Part shown: in pieces, positions 25,424 to 38,219 of the stretch
Position numbering within the stretch: position 1 is the first letter of the stretch
How the letters are laid out: each line of letters starts with the position of its first letter
Notes under the pieces: generated by a model
Told to the model about the DNA's origin: nothing
Databases searched by the model: none
What the model saw: the letters and a program-made list of their open reading frames with translations, nothing else
Program-made: the position numbers and the translations under genes
Assembly (NCBI GenBank): GCA_028554755.1
Contig: JAPTOF010000020.1
Span: 3,725,001 to 3,789,000, forward strand
Direction: 5' to 3'
Source of the DNA: Cordia subcordata
Lineage: Eukaryota; Streptophyta; Magnoliopsida; Boraginales; Cordiaceae
Length of the DNA stretch: 64,000 nucleotides

Positions 25424-26486
25424 TAAAATGTCATATTATAAGTGAATAATAACTTGTATAATAATTTGAAAATTAGCTTTTGGGCCCATGAGTTTGAAAC
25501 TTAATGTAGAGATTATTGTGCAGTTTTGTCATACAGCTAGGCTAATAGTTCTGAATTTGTAACCTCTGCAACATATCTCCCCAAGCTTTTCTCTCTCTTT
25601 AATGAGCTCACCCTAAGAAAAATCATATTAATTATATTATATCCACCGCAAGCTTAAAAAATCCATGGTGTAGCGTTATCCCTTTCTGCGAAGCATGCTC
25701 CAAGTTCATTAAGGGTATGAGAAATATTTCTTCTAAGAGTTTAACTTGAGATTTTAATGATAATAAGTTATTATCTAATCACACTACCGAACCTTTGAGT
25801 GTAAAAGCTAAATTCAAAAAAGGGTGCAAACATGCAGAGTATTTCTCAGCCGGTCACCCATTATATCACTCAACGATGCTTCATTTCAGAGTTTCTATAG
25901 GACCCAGTGCATTATTTCTTGTATGATGGCACCCCTATCATGAAACTCACCATGACAAACTTTCTTTAAGCGATTTCTTATTTTTCTCCGAGTAGTTGAA
26001 CTAATTGAATTAAGAGATGCTAGTGGTAGCTTAAATTTATCAAAGATGAACATTGTTGCATGCGTAGAAGTTAGCCACGCCTAGTAAAATCCATTTATTT
26101 TGTGGTTTTTATTAGAAAGCGATGGGTGCATTTCATGTTATTAGTTCTAGCTAATTTAATTAATTCCTTTTTAAACTTTAAATTAAATACAGACAAAGAT
26201 CAAATAAAGCTTCAACCACTGATGTGTAAACCTTTTTTTTGCTTCTGGTGAAACATTCAGTTACGTTGCATCACTTGAATGGATATATTGCTTAATTGTG
26301 TGACATGAGACAGCCTGCCAACTAATACGACAATGAGGTAGATGAAAAAAGAGCAGCGCAGGACCAAGATTGTAGACAACTACAGCTTATTATGAACACA
26401 GCCCAGTGCCCCACGATTGCTGGTACAATTTGGGACTCTATTCAATGGACCATCATCATAAAAACCAATTACAAATACAACTGATA

Positions 26487-26493
26487 ATATACA

Positions 26494-26529
<36 letters not shown>

Positions 26530-26590
26530 TATATGATTGTGGGGTTTTTTAGCAGTATATATATATATGATTGTGGGGTTTTTTAGCAGT
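26487..26590. repeat. (CATA)n microsatellite followed by a 34-bp duplication
   Basis: A CATA tract runs into TA repeats, followed by two adjacent copies of a unit containing ATGATTGTGGGGTTTTTTAG and ending GCAGT (first ends about 26556, second about 26590). Confidence 0.85.
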
Positions 26591-27285
26591 GAAGTACCAT
26601 GCTTCAATCAGATTTTTGTTGAAGAAAAAACCCAATGTTTTGTTGATAATGCCACGATAATGCATGCGGTTTTTGTCTCCTAGACCCCTTCTGTTAGCGA
26701 ACAAATGATAAGCTTTCAGAATTCTGAACGCAAATTTGAAATTTCTTGTTGATGTTTTGCACCTCTAGTTCGAAGCTAGCTGGCAATGTCTTTGAATACC
26801 CGCTCTCGAATTCAGTCACAAATGAGTCATAATTTCATTTTAGTGATTAATTTTTATTGTTTAGTGATTGATTTGTCAGTCACTAAAATCCATTTTTCTT
26901 TTTTAATGGAAGAATATTGATTAGTTATATCCATTATTGAAAATTTTGGATAACGTGTAACGGAGGAGAATAATTATATTATCATATATAAAATGATGAT
27001 ATAGAGTTATTTAATCTCTATACTTAATGATGGGTTGACCGATGTGTGATAAATTGTTTTCTTCAACTCGGAGAGATTGGCAGTTTGGTTAGGCATATCA
27101 AATCCTTTTTCCTTGTTGACAAACAGCGGAAAAGTTGAATTAAAGTGTTTCCATTTTAAACTTGAAATGATTTCGGGGGTTTTACTTTTGAATATAATGG
27201 CCATATATTTTCCGGCTTTTAGATGTTTACTGACAGCCATGACACTAAAGTTGTGTTTGTGACCAACAAAAATTCATGTTTCTTA

Positions 27286-27440
27286 GAGGGTGTTTGTATT
27301 GGCTTATGAAAAAATTACTTAAAGTAATTTTAATTTTAAGTGATCTTTTTTATTTTTAACTTTAAAAAGTTATCTGTTTGAATAGAAATTTTAATTATAA
27401 AAATAAGTAATTAACTATTTGATTAAAAAAATTAACTATT
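27286..27440. mobile_element. Half of a palindromic MITE
   Basis: Starts GAGGGTGTTTGTATTGGCTTAT after TTA and continues like the left arm of the 43024-43847 element (ACTTAAAGTAATTTTAATTTTAAGTGA). The right arm is missing. Confidence 0.45.
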
Positions 27441-28512
27441 TGGTTGTGTAATCCTGAAAGCTAATTTGTATTATCAAGATGACCATTAAAGACATAAAGA
27501 CAGAATGTCAATTAAAATACAATATAGACATATATAATTTGTTTTGACTTTTTTTTTAAATACATTATTAAAATATTATAATTTAATTTATAATTCATAT
27601 CATATAAATATATAGATTATTAAATGCATTATAATAAAAGACTTTAGAAATACACATATGTTTATATGTTAATGTTTCTATATATTTGGTCAATTTTCAT
27701 TGCTTATAATTTCTTCAGAAATCGTCAAACATATTAAATTGTCATTAAAATATAAAAGTATATTAAGTGGAGCAAATAATTATTTATTATTATAAGTTTT
27801 AAAAGGATCTTTTAATAATTTTGACAACCAACTGTTATCTTTAAATGTAAAATCAAACATAATTTCATTTAATAAAAATTTATTTCATATAAAAATATCT
27901 AAAAATATTTTTATTTTTAAAAAATTCTTTTAATTAAGAGTCCGTCTATAAAATTTTTTTTTGAAAGATGACATTTTTAAATTAATTTGCACGGACTAGG
28001 GGTATGGACCGAGCCATTTAAACGGACTGCCACATTAACAATCCCTAGTGAGCGGGCCGACGTCGGGGGGTTTGCAGGCCACATGACCATATTTGCCTTT
28101 TTTTTTTTAATTTCCTTTTCTTTTTTCGTTTGAACAAAAACTCGGACCTCATGGTTATCAAAAAAACCTCAGTCCTCATTTGCTAGACTTTTAGAGTTTT
28201 TTCTATTTTTGCCCCCTTTCCTCTCTAGAGTTTTAACTTTTTTAAAAGTGAAACCAAAATACTTATTGCGAGAGTCTTATATTTTTCTTTGGGTAAAAGA
28301 GTGTTTTTGTTAAATAGAAAAAAAGTAATCTACACATGCCTTAATCAGTATTATATTGATCAATTCCCCTCAATGTTTTCCAAAGGAAATTATTTTAAGC
28401 CTCGTTCGAATTGCTTCTTTTAATTTTTGAAAAATACAAGTTTTGACTTATGTAAAAAACCGAATTTAAGTTTTTTTTTCTTTTTTCTCTTAAGTTTTAA
28501 CTTTTTTGAAAT

Positions 28513-28976
28513 GGTAAATTCCATAAATAGTTCCTATAATTTATACAAAGTGTTAGTTTGATTCTTATTATTTTAAAAGTAACCTATTTGGTTCTTAATA
28601 TATTCAAAAAGTGTTATTTTAATCCTTGTTATTTCAAAAGTTCAAAAGTAATTAATTTGGTCCCCAATATTTATAAAAAGTAACCCAATTGATCTTTATT
28701 TTAGCCTTAAAAATGATCATGTGATCCAATTTTAATCCTAAAAGTTGCCATATGACGGTCACGCAACCAATTAATAGGGATAGAAATTGATATTTTTGTG
28801 AAAATTGACTCTTTTTTTTTTTGTAAATATTAATGACTAAATGAGTTACTTTAGAAACGGTATGGACCAAATTGATTATTTTTGCAAACGTTGAGGACTA
28901 AATATGTTACTTTTGAAATAATAAGGACTAAACTTATACTTTTAATAAACAATATGGACTATTTGTAAAATTCCCC
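28513..28976. mobile_element. Foldback (MULE-like) element with long inverted arms
   Basis: The left arm begins GGTAAATTCCATAAATAGT and the reverse complement of the right arm begins GGGGAATTTTACAAATAGT. The inverted similarity runs on through alternating 'gtt[a/c]ttttaatcc'/'ggactaaat..gttacttt' blocks for about 200 bp per arm. No target duplication is clear. No coding sequence. Confidence 0.6.
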
Positions 28977-29291
28977 TTTCCGAAGGCAAACAAGATACTT
29001 ATTGTAAGAATCAAATATTTTTTTTCTAAAAAAGAGTGTTTCATTTTTACCGGAAAAAGTGATCTAAACAGGCCTTAATCAGGATTATGCTGATCAATTC
29101 ACCCCACAATTAATAAATTTTGTGATGCGGTAGTTTCACTCTATTGATTGATAATGTAATATCCCACGTTCATTTTCAAAGTGAATCATATTTTGTTTAT
29201 AAGTGAGAGATATGATATAACACTAATCTCGTCCAGCTGTGTGACACGTTAATAAATGAATTTTTCAATACTTTATAAAATTCGTTAGATA

Positions 29292-29303
29292 TTTGGCGCC
29301 AAA
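29292..29303. promoter_or_regulatory. Perfect E2F-binding palindrome TTTGGCGCCAAA
   Basis: The 12-bp sequence is a perfect palindrome and contains the E2F consensus TTTSGCGC on both strands. It ends 13 bp before the start codon of the coiled-coil gene, so it lies in its 5' leader or core promoter. E2F sites of this form mark S-phase or G1/S genes in plants. Confidence 0.7.
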
Positions 29304-29316
29304 ACTGAAAACTGAA

Positions 29317-29657
29317 ATGGAGCTCATCAAACTATCGAAATTTAAGCTCCAGCTTCGTGCTCTCATCAGTGAAGTCCATCAACTCAAAGTAAGTTCACAC
29401 ACACACACATGAATTTCATTTTTCTGTACGATCATATGAATATACAAGTATATACATATACATATATATGTTATGGTGATCGATCAATGATTGCAGGAAA
29501 GAGAACGATCTGCTTCCGAACAAGTCCAGCTTCTGGTTCAGGTGCGCTTCAAATCGCTTCGCCTTTATATAAGCTTTGCATACATGTATATATATCTATG
29601 TACAAGCGTGTCCGTGTAGTATACAACCATAATTAATCTGTTTATTTGATGATGATT

Positions 29658-29697
<40 letters not shown>

Positions 29698-32600
29698 TAA
29701 TATAGAAACAAAAGCAAGATGAAGAAGAATTCAATAAAAAATTAACCGAATCGCAGGCCGAATTAGCCTTTTCAAATGAAATCCGACAGAAACTCGAAAG
29801 AAAGGTAGGGTTTTAGCTTAATTGCTCCATTATTTATTTGAATATTTTTACTTTCGATTATTTCTTTCCTTTTTTTGGTAACTTTGAGATTGCTTTCTTA
29901 TTTGATAAATTGGTTATTAGTAATTAATTGTGTTGTAGTATTTGATTTGTAATTAGTAATTAATTGTGTTGTAGTATTTGATTTTTGAATTGATATTATT
30001 GCTGAGTAGGTGAGCTATCTTGAGAATGGCAATGCTTTGCTTGAGAACAAGCAGAAGGAATTGAAGGAGACTATTCACAGCACGCTTCAATCGCGAGAAA
30101 GTTTCATAAAAGCTTATGAGGTTTGGGTTTTTTTTTTTTTTTAACTCATTTATAACTCCAAATTTGGAATGGTGATGTCTTCTAGAGATATAATTAAGCT
30201 TCGTAATTGATAAAAAAGTGTGTTGTGCACGATAACATTGGCATTTTTTGCTCTGTGAAGATAATAGCAGCATCAAAAGGGGTGGTTGTTGATAATCGTC
30301 AAGTTGAGTTCATAATTTGTGATGGTTATAAGCAAGCAACTGGCAGGGTTGAATTTATTTACATTCATATGCAGGATTCTACATGTGAAATGAAACGGGC
30401 TATTGAAGCTAGAGATAGAAAGATTAATCTTCTTTCTGACAAGATAAAAGCGTATTCATCATTATCTGATTCAATAGAAAAGGAGGCTTCCTCTGTCAAG
30501 CAAGTTGTTGAAAATGCTGAACGAGTTTTGCATGCAAAAGAGGAAATAGGCATGAAGTTCTTAATACTATCCTTTCATTCTTTCGATTTTCTCAGCAAAA
30601 CATTCATACACTTGATGAAGCTAACATATTCCAATCTCCTTTCTCAATTTTTTTTTTTCAGTGGCCATGCTAAAGAGAAAAATGGATGAGGTTTATACAT
30701 TTGAAAAGCTATTTGTTGGTAACTCCATATCTTTCTATCTTGCCGTGTCCTGCTTATTTATGTATTAGTGACAATGATTTGGAAACTCAGCAGCAATTTC
30801 TGTCAGATCATTATATATTACCACATAGGATTGCTTATGGATGAAATCAAGTATGTCAAGTGTCAACAAAAAGTGGGGTGGCAGGGGTTAAACTACCCCT
30901 CCACCCAAAATGCATATTTTCTGTTTTCACCCATCTGTTAAATTTTGAACAGTAAAGTGCATTGATGATGGTTGAATCCCAGTTAGAATTTAATTGGAGT
31001 ACTTTATGGTACTTGCCGATGATGAAATGCATCTTCACTCGCAGATAAAATCAGTGATCTTGAAAGCAAACTTAGAAATCAAGAAGGTGAGCTAAGAAGG
31101 AAGGACAAAATAATTTTTGAGCTGGAAGCAGAGCTAGAGGCTACAAAAGTTAGCTATGAGGAGTGCCGACCAAAGACTGAGGAGATATCCATATAAGAAT
31201 ATTATCCCTGCACTTTTCAATTTTAGCAAACAATAAGATTGGCCAAATAACTATCTATCCCTTGAGTTTCTTGTCTTAGCGATAACTAAATTCAGAAAGC
31301 TCTATCAGCAAAGGATGTGATGATAGATAATCTAATTTTGGAGAAAAAGGTCAGCACTGAATAATAGTTCATTTACTCTTCTGCATTTTCTCCTGAAGTT
31401 CTTTACTTTGGCTTCTATAACTTCTTCCTTAATGGTCAGGCACTGCAATTGGAAGTGAGTAGTTTAAATATTGTTATAAAGAAGATTCAAGACACTGTCT
31501 TACGCATGAATGAAGAGGTTAGAAAGTTCTTTTTTACACTTTAAATGTATCCACAAGATTCTTGAAAATTACTATTTGGATGCATAATCGGTGTGACTTC
31601 AGTAAGATGAATCTCTATTTCCCTTTTCTGCTTCCTGATGAATGATAATAGGAGTTTCGCAACAAGGTTGTCTAATAGTTGCATTACTCTTTAATGCACT
31701 GCATTACACCTCTGCCTCTATTTGTTACTAGCTATTGATTTGTCAGCACTGTTGACGTTATGTTAGGATAGAAAAGTGTTTTCATCAATGTTAGAAGACC
31801 AGGAACATCCTGGGCCGACTGGAGAAAAGGAAATTAAGAGGTAGGATATATGTTCTTCTCTTTTCAATTCAACAACTTTCATCTGTAAACTTTGTTTCTC
31901 TAGTGTAGATATTAAGTGATGGAATGGTTGAAAGTTAGAATACTTCCTTAGGAGCTGAATTTTGGGATGCAAAGACATAGAGGTTCCGTGATTATCAACT
32001 CTGCAGGATGCTATTTCTGTTATTATTTTAGTGAATTCTAACTTTAATAGAAGGAGACCTTCTTTTAACCTGATATTAAGGTAAAAACCATGAAGCTAGA
32101 CTGACAACCATTTCAAGGCATTGCGTCTTTTACAAAAACATTCTGCAGAAGCACACTTGTATATTCTTTGAAGGATATTAAAAAATTGGATCATGCAATT
32201 GAAAGGCATATTTCCTGTTCAGAATCAGATATAAAAGAAAGGATATAAATTCTTTATCTCGCCTTTAAGTTGCTGCTGTGTCAACTCCTTGTTTTTCTGT
32301 TGTCCTAAGTTTATATTTCTGGGTTGCCAGGGTTGAAGATGTTTTTCAGAATAATGGCGAAGACTTTCATCAGGAAGCTTCTAGGGAAGACCACAAAAAC
32401 GGTACAGGTTCTCTTTTCCCTTTCTGTATTTCCTTCATTTAACTTGTTAACAGACTATATGGTTTAGAAATTGCGCATACAGAAAAGTTATGGTTTTCTA
32501 TATAGTCCTTAACGATAAATGAATGCAGCTGTAACATTCTTGGAAGTTCGATTTGCTTACAGAGACGGTTATACATTTTTTACTGAAATGTAGGACTGGG

Positions 32601-32990
32601 GCCTATGGCTGTAACAAGCAGACAAAACCTGTTGCTTTAATGCTCATATTAGCAGTCTACAACTTCACACCACATATTGTGTCAATAACCTTAACAGTTG
32701 ATTAAAGTTTGGCCGAATTTACATCCCTGAACTCTATATACTTGCATGTCTATACCAAGAATATAATTTAGTAGGCCAAGCAAAAGAGATTCCTTTACGA
32801 GATTTCCAATTTCTGAGTTTGATGCTTTGATTCTGAAAGAATTGGAGGCCTCCCATGTTAGTTTTGTATTTAAGAAAGAGAGGTATCCATGTTTATGTTC
32901 ACTGGATTGGAATGAAATGTAATTGTATCATGACTTCCTTCTGCTTTGTCAGATGCTTCTTTAGCACAACGTCAGACACCTTCTGCATAG
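29317..32990 (+). CDS. Coiled-coil protein of unknown function, probably cell-cycle regulated
   Basis: I do not recognise a named family. Twelve exons keep frame: 29317-29388, 29497-29541, 29706-29804, 30010-30120, 30375-30549, 30662-30718, 31045-31184, 31296-31349, 31440-31517, 31767-31840, 32331-32407 and 32953-32990, about 339 aa. The protein is almost entirely heptad-rich coiled coil (residues ~5-280: e.g. KLTESQAELAFSNEIRQKLE, DLESKLRNQEGELRRKD, FELEAELEATK), then an acidic, polar tail ending in AQRQTPSA. No signal peptide or membrane span is visible. Intron 5 starts GC instead of GT, and intron 7 appears to be ATATCC...AG. A 15-nt in-frame microexon (31652-31666, EFRNK) may be included. 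The E2F palindrome before the ATG suggests expression in dividing cells, so roles at chromosomes, spindle or cytoskeleton are possible but unproven. Confidence 0.8.
29661..29694. repeat. (TA)n microsatellite in an intron
   Basis: TA run of about 34 bp, ending 11 bp before the exon 3 acceptor of the coiled-coil gene. Confidence 0.9.
29916..29984. repeat. Direct duplication of 33 bp in an intron
   Basis: A 33-bp unit starting ATTAGTAATTAATTGTG is present twice, separated by GTA, with no differences, 25 bp upstream of exon 4 of the coiled-coil gene. This points to a recent event. Confidence 0.9.
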
Positions 32991-35900
32991 GAAGAGGAAA
33001 AATATGATTGCTGTGTGTCGGAGGCAAGTATTATATGTTTGTTTTGTTTGCAGATAATTTTCCTTTGATCTGATTTTCGAAGTCAATTTGAAATTCAAGT
33101 AAATATGTTTTGATTTTCACATTCACACACATCAGCAGTCTGGTTGTTCTCCCCCGCAATCAGCCTCATTTGCAGCAAACACCTTAGGCGTATCCAAAGC
33201 TTAAGCACTGATCTAGCTCAATGGCAGGTTTTAGCTTAAACCATACAGTCAGCTCAAGTGGTCAATGCAAGCCTATTTCTTATCACGGCTAGATTGAAGT
33301 TCATATGCAATTTTGCAGGTACATGTTTTCTTCTGTCCAAGTTTCTATAGTTGCCTTTATTCTAATAAACCTGCCCCTTTGTTTTCTGTTTTTAGCCTTT
33401 TAAGCGTATTATTTACTTGAAATATTTTATGGACAATCAGGGAAATGACTAACGTTCATTTGTCCTTATGATACTCTTCATTTTTTTCCCTTTCTTTAGT
33501 TTGTGCTCCTAATGTGTGAATTTTTGAAGTTAGGTTTTGGCCATTAAAGTTTTTTTCTTTTTCTTTTTCCTTTCCAAATTCAGTGGATCTTGGCCATTAT
33601 AGTTAATGGAAGAGGATATGAAAACTTAAAACACACAACTTAAATTCAATTCAGGATTGCTTCGTTCAACTGGTCTAGCCAGTGGCATTTTGAACCAAAA
33701 GCAGACCAAAGCTGTACAACTGGACTTCTTTCTTTAATTTTGCCTCAGAAGTTTTGGGCTAACAAACTTCTTGGGGCCTGGCCATTGAATTGGGTTGCTA
33801 TCAAGTATTTAATCCTTTGTTATTGTAGAGCCCGTAAACCGAATTAATCCTTGATATTAAAGTTTTAGATTCTCTTGTAATATTATAGAAAAAATTAGCA
33901 ATTGTAAATTATTTAAATTATTTTATTATGAGTAAATTGTCAATTCACTGTCCTTAAATATTCATTGAGAAAGGACTAGTTGAGGATTGTGAGGGATGAG
34001 TGGCCCACTTGGTGCTTGGGTCTGATAGGCCCTGTTTAGCATCGGGTGCATACTGACAAGCTGACTTTTTGCTGTTTGCCACGAAATTACTATTCTTTTA
34101 GAGGGGAGTTGTCATAAATGTGAACCACAGAGTGCTTTACAAAATCATGAGTCATGACAGCCAAGAAATTCAATATAGTCAGAATCTGGTTAGGATACTT
34201 GCCGTTCAAAGATGGCAACTAACTTGTGATTCAAATTGCTGCCACATTTCAAACTAAAATGTCCTGATTTTTGGATCTTGTGTCCGAAAAGTTCGAACGG
34301 CGAGTCAAAATGCCATTGAATTTGTAATGCACGATGACCGTTTCAATAATATTATTGGAATAAAAACACTAACAGATGTGAAGATAGTTTTTGTGTTCAG
34401 ACTCAATTGTTCAGCCTCATGTATAGTGTTGACGTCATCAGGCATGAACCTACCGACCAAAACACCACTTTGGTCCTTAACTTGTTAAGCGTTTATGTAA
34501 AGACTTAAATCTTTCGTAATGTTAAAAAAACTTAATGATGTTGAATTATTTATATAATTATAACGAAATACTTGAATAATTAATTATTATTGGATGTAAT
34601 GTTATGAAAAGGTTCAAAAGTTATTATTGATGTACTAGCAACAACAAATTACAAGTGTAAAAAACTAAAAAAAGCACTGGTCATACTTTTGCATTGTTTA
34701 TGTATTTATTGTAATTGAAGTGACATTTTAGAAATACATCAAAAAGAAAATCAATAACACACGTTAATGCACCTTTCCCTGCAGTCCAGTAGGTTTTTTT
34801 TGTTTTTTTTTTAAAATCTAGCAGGGTATTGAATAACTTTCAAAGTACATCACAAAAAAAAAGTTGGTACACAAAACCTAAAACAAAAAGACAAGAGTCC
34901 TCGTTTCTTGAAAATTATTTGAGCAACATCAATCATCTGATTGCCTCAACATAATCGTCTACTCCCTTAATTAGGTTATAACATCACAAAAGAGATTAAT
35001 AGTGGTATAGCATTAATATAATTATTTAAAAAAAACACAAAGGGGGAAAAAACAAACAGAAAGAGGTACCAAAGACTTTTAGAAATAAAATCGTTAATAT
35101 GAAGCTGCAGAAAGAGGGAGAAAGTGGGAGTAAAATATAAATTAAGCTTGAGAAGATAGAAAGCTATTGGTGGTCCAGTAAACAACCAATCCTATTTATC
35201 GTTACAAGTTCCAATCAGCTTATTTAAAAGGGTGCTTCTCAGTGCTAGACTATGAATGATGAGGAGGCTATGAGTTATGATTTTTTTTTGGTGGAAAGAA
35301 TAAATTCGACATTAACTATGCGTCTAGTTGCCGGACCATCCCTGAAGAATGGAATGAATCTCGTTAAAAAATATCTCTAGACTATCTTATAGTATTTATT
35401 CCCATTTAATTTCTTCTAGTGTTTTCTTTTCAGGCCAAGAATTTCATATAGAATTGGATTAGTACTATTATTGTCAAACGTTGATAAGAATATAATCAAA
35501 GACCCGAAATTATACATTCTTGATGATGTCACATTAAGGCGCCATATAGGTATATGCGTGAGAGAGAGAGATTAGAAGCAAAAGCTATGTCACTTGCTCT
35601 CAAGAGTCAGAGAGATTGGATTTCTTTTTACCAACTAGTGTGGTTAATTGGCTTTTGGCGAGTTATAATAGTTAAAAGTTTTGGGTTTAAATTTGTGTTT
35701 TCTTGTCACTGTTATTGTTTAACTATTGATTGATAAGAAATATGATTAGGGAACTTTTTTGCATTACAAGATTTGTAGTCGTGAGTTGTATTTGATATAT
35801 TTTGATATGAGGAGAATCTTTCATTATAAAAGGGGAAAAAAAAATTAAAAGAGGATTACTTTACCTTTTGTCATAAAATAAAAAAGTGAAACAGGGTCTT

Positions 35901-37210
35901 TTGATCATACAACTAAACAAATATTTTTTTAAATTAACTTTTGTTACAAAATATACTTATCTATGTAGACAAATCACACATTCAACTCTCTACTAGGCAT
36001 CAACTGGGTTTAGGATAAAACCTTTAATTCTTAATTAGTAGCAAAGTAGGTGTTTAGTTGATCTTTTCTAACTCAGCTATTTATTTATAATCCATCCCAG
36101 TCTCAATCCTAGCCATTCATTTCATCATAGTTGACGCATATCTTATTTTGTTAACTCACTCGCCTCAACAATATCAATTCATCAATTCGGTTCACACATA
36201 ATAGGAATATTACAACATATTTGTTTTACATAAAAAATCATACACATGGTGGCCTATTTCTTTTCTTTGTTAACTAACTCACTTCAATGATATCAACTCA
36301 AAATTTATTACATAAGATTTTAAACTGTTTCACCTATGAATTGAAACCCAATAATTCTTAATAATGTCTGATACAAAGCATAAAAGAAAATATCAAATAA
36401 TTCTCGACGCTTTAACCACGCAAACTGTAATCAAGATATGAGAATGGATAAGCAGAAGCATAATTTTTTGCATTCAAGTTTGAGGGTTGCGTTATCTGTG
36501 CTTTCTTCTATCAAAAGAATTGGATGCTTTCACAAGTGATAGTTCTAAATTCAATTATTATCCCTCTATCTTTTTACCAAAAGTTAGGTTCTGGTTCAAG
36601 TGGTTCGAAGTTCTGGATGAAAATTGCTTTAGCGTGTGAGCGTCCCACGATTTTGACATATTGTGGTCCAGTTGAAGCTTCTTTTTGTGCAGGGAAAGCT
36701 CTCTTTTCTTTTCACAAGTAGTTCACTTTTTAAATCTCACGGGTTAATTTAGGTGAGTCTGACCAAAAAAGAGAAAAAAAAATTTAGGTGAGAATTTTAT
36801 TAACATCCTAAATTAAATTAGTTAAGAGGTTATTTTATTTAATCGGTCTTAATAATCTTGTTTCTTCCTAAAAAGATTGTATGTCTCAACTTTTTAACTC
36901 TAAATATGAACTCGAAAAACTTTTCTAAGTGTTTCTAGTCTTTTTTTTTTATAAAGAAAATAGATTATTTACCACTCATCCTTTTTTTTTTTTTGTTGAC
37001 TCTCCCATTAAATATGAAGTTGATATCAAATACATCACTAATATTCCTTCATTTGCACGCATTGCAATGTACTTATTTTGTGATAATGCAATTTCCATAA
37101 TAATACATCTTTGTGCCTATTTTTGTTTGCATTTTTGTATAGATTTTGACGCTTCGATGGTGGCATTGGAACAAAAAGTTTGGTTACCTACCCTATCATT
37201 TAGTAATCTA
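32991..37210. other. 3' flank of the coiled-coil gene and intergenic sequence
   Basis: The first few hundred bases probably hold the 3' UTR (a possible untranslated exon around 33137-33227). Beyond that I see AT-rich sequence without recognisable genes. The open frame 36524-36721 has no family resemblance. Confidence 0.45.
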
Positions 37211-37225
37211 AAAAAAACCCCACTA

Positions 37226-37455
37226 GCCCCCAGGGGCATAGGTGAGTTGGTAAGTGGCCAGGTGATTAGGGTGGAGACACCCTGACAACGCGGGATCGAG
37301 TCCGTGTGGCGATCTCATTGAAATATTGCGGGAGTTGTTCTTTGGATTTCGCGCCGTTGGTCCTCTCGCAGTGGTGCCACTCACGCGCATCCTCGATTTA
37401 CCTCGCGCAGTTAAAGCGCAGTGGGAAATGGGTTCTCCTTTGGTTAACCCTTTTG
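37226..37455 (+). mobile_element. tRNA-derived SINE with an intact target-site duplication
   Basis: The 230-bp body begins GCCCCCAGGGGCATAGG and has an A-box-like TAGGTGAGTTGG at 37239-37250 and a B-box-like GGATCGAGTCC at 37293-37303. It ends in a short TTTTG tail. Identical 14-bp copies of AAAAAACCCCACTA flank it (37212-37225 and 37456-37469), the signature of recent retroposition. Its GC content is far above the surroundings. Length and T-tail recall Au-like plant SINEs, but the family needs a database check. Confidence 0.85.
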
Positions 37456-38219
37456 AAAAAACCCCACTAAAGCCAATGCACCATGTTCGTTTCACTTGTT
37501 CTCATTCTCCATAACTCTCAATCATATTTCAGGGGCCTAATCAAAAGGATTCACATTCCTTCCATATCGCATATATATCAGTTGCGGACTTGAATCCTTT
37601 CATAAAATTATACGAAATAAAGTAAGGTTAATAATTATAAGTGATAACATAGTTACATAAAATAAAATTAAGATGAAAATATTTTGTTCTTTTTACGTTT
37701 TGTCAAAATTACATAAATTTTTTGTGTTTCAAAACGTGAAATACTCTTTATACTACAAAAAAATTGTGCAAAAATCTTAATTTTTTGAATAATTGTGAAA
37801 CATTTTTTATAAAATAAATGTTATTAGTAATATTCTTTATAATATAAAGATTGAGATATTAGTGGGGTTTAAAAGATTTAAATAGGGCAAGCACCCAATC
37901 ATAGATGTTCATTGTTGCCGAGGGGCCCATCTGTTTGTTTCTAGTTTTGGATTTTGGACAACTCATCATCGTAATCCATGTGGCGGACATTTAAGTTTAG
38001 TGTAATCCTTTGGAATCCCAACATTGTAGTTTTTTGGATGACATTGTTAGCCGTTTCTTCCTGTTTCCTTCGCAGTCGTTGTTAACAGCGCTTTTTTAAG
38101 GTTTGTATTTGTTGGTTTTCTTTTTCTTATAAAGAAGTATTTTCTAAAAAAATTGTATTTATTTCATAATAAGTAGTGCTAAAAAACTGAAACTCTAAAA
38201 AAATTTAATTTAATTTTTT

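Noticed and set aside
26487..26590. Regular short repeats resembling an array with spacers
   Set aside because: These are CATA/TA microsatellites and a simple 34-bp duplication in a plant genome, not a CRISPR array.
30207..30689. 160-aa frame in the coiled-coil locus
   Set aside because: It is exon 5 with intron read-through on both sides; only 30375-30549 is coding.
37223..37514. Frames on both strands within the SINE
   Set aside because: The sequence is explained as a tRNA-derived SINE with target duplication.
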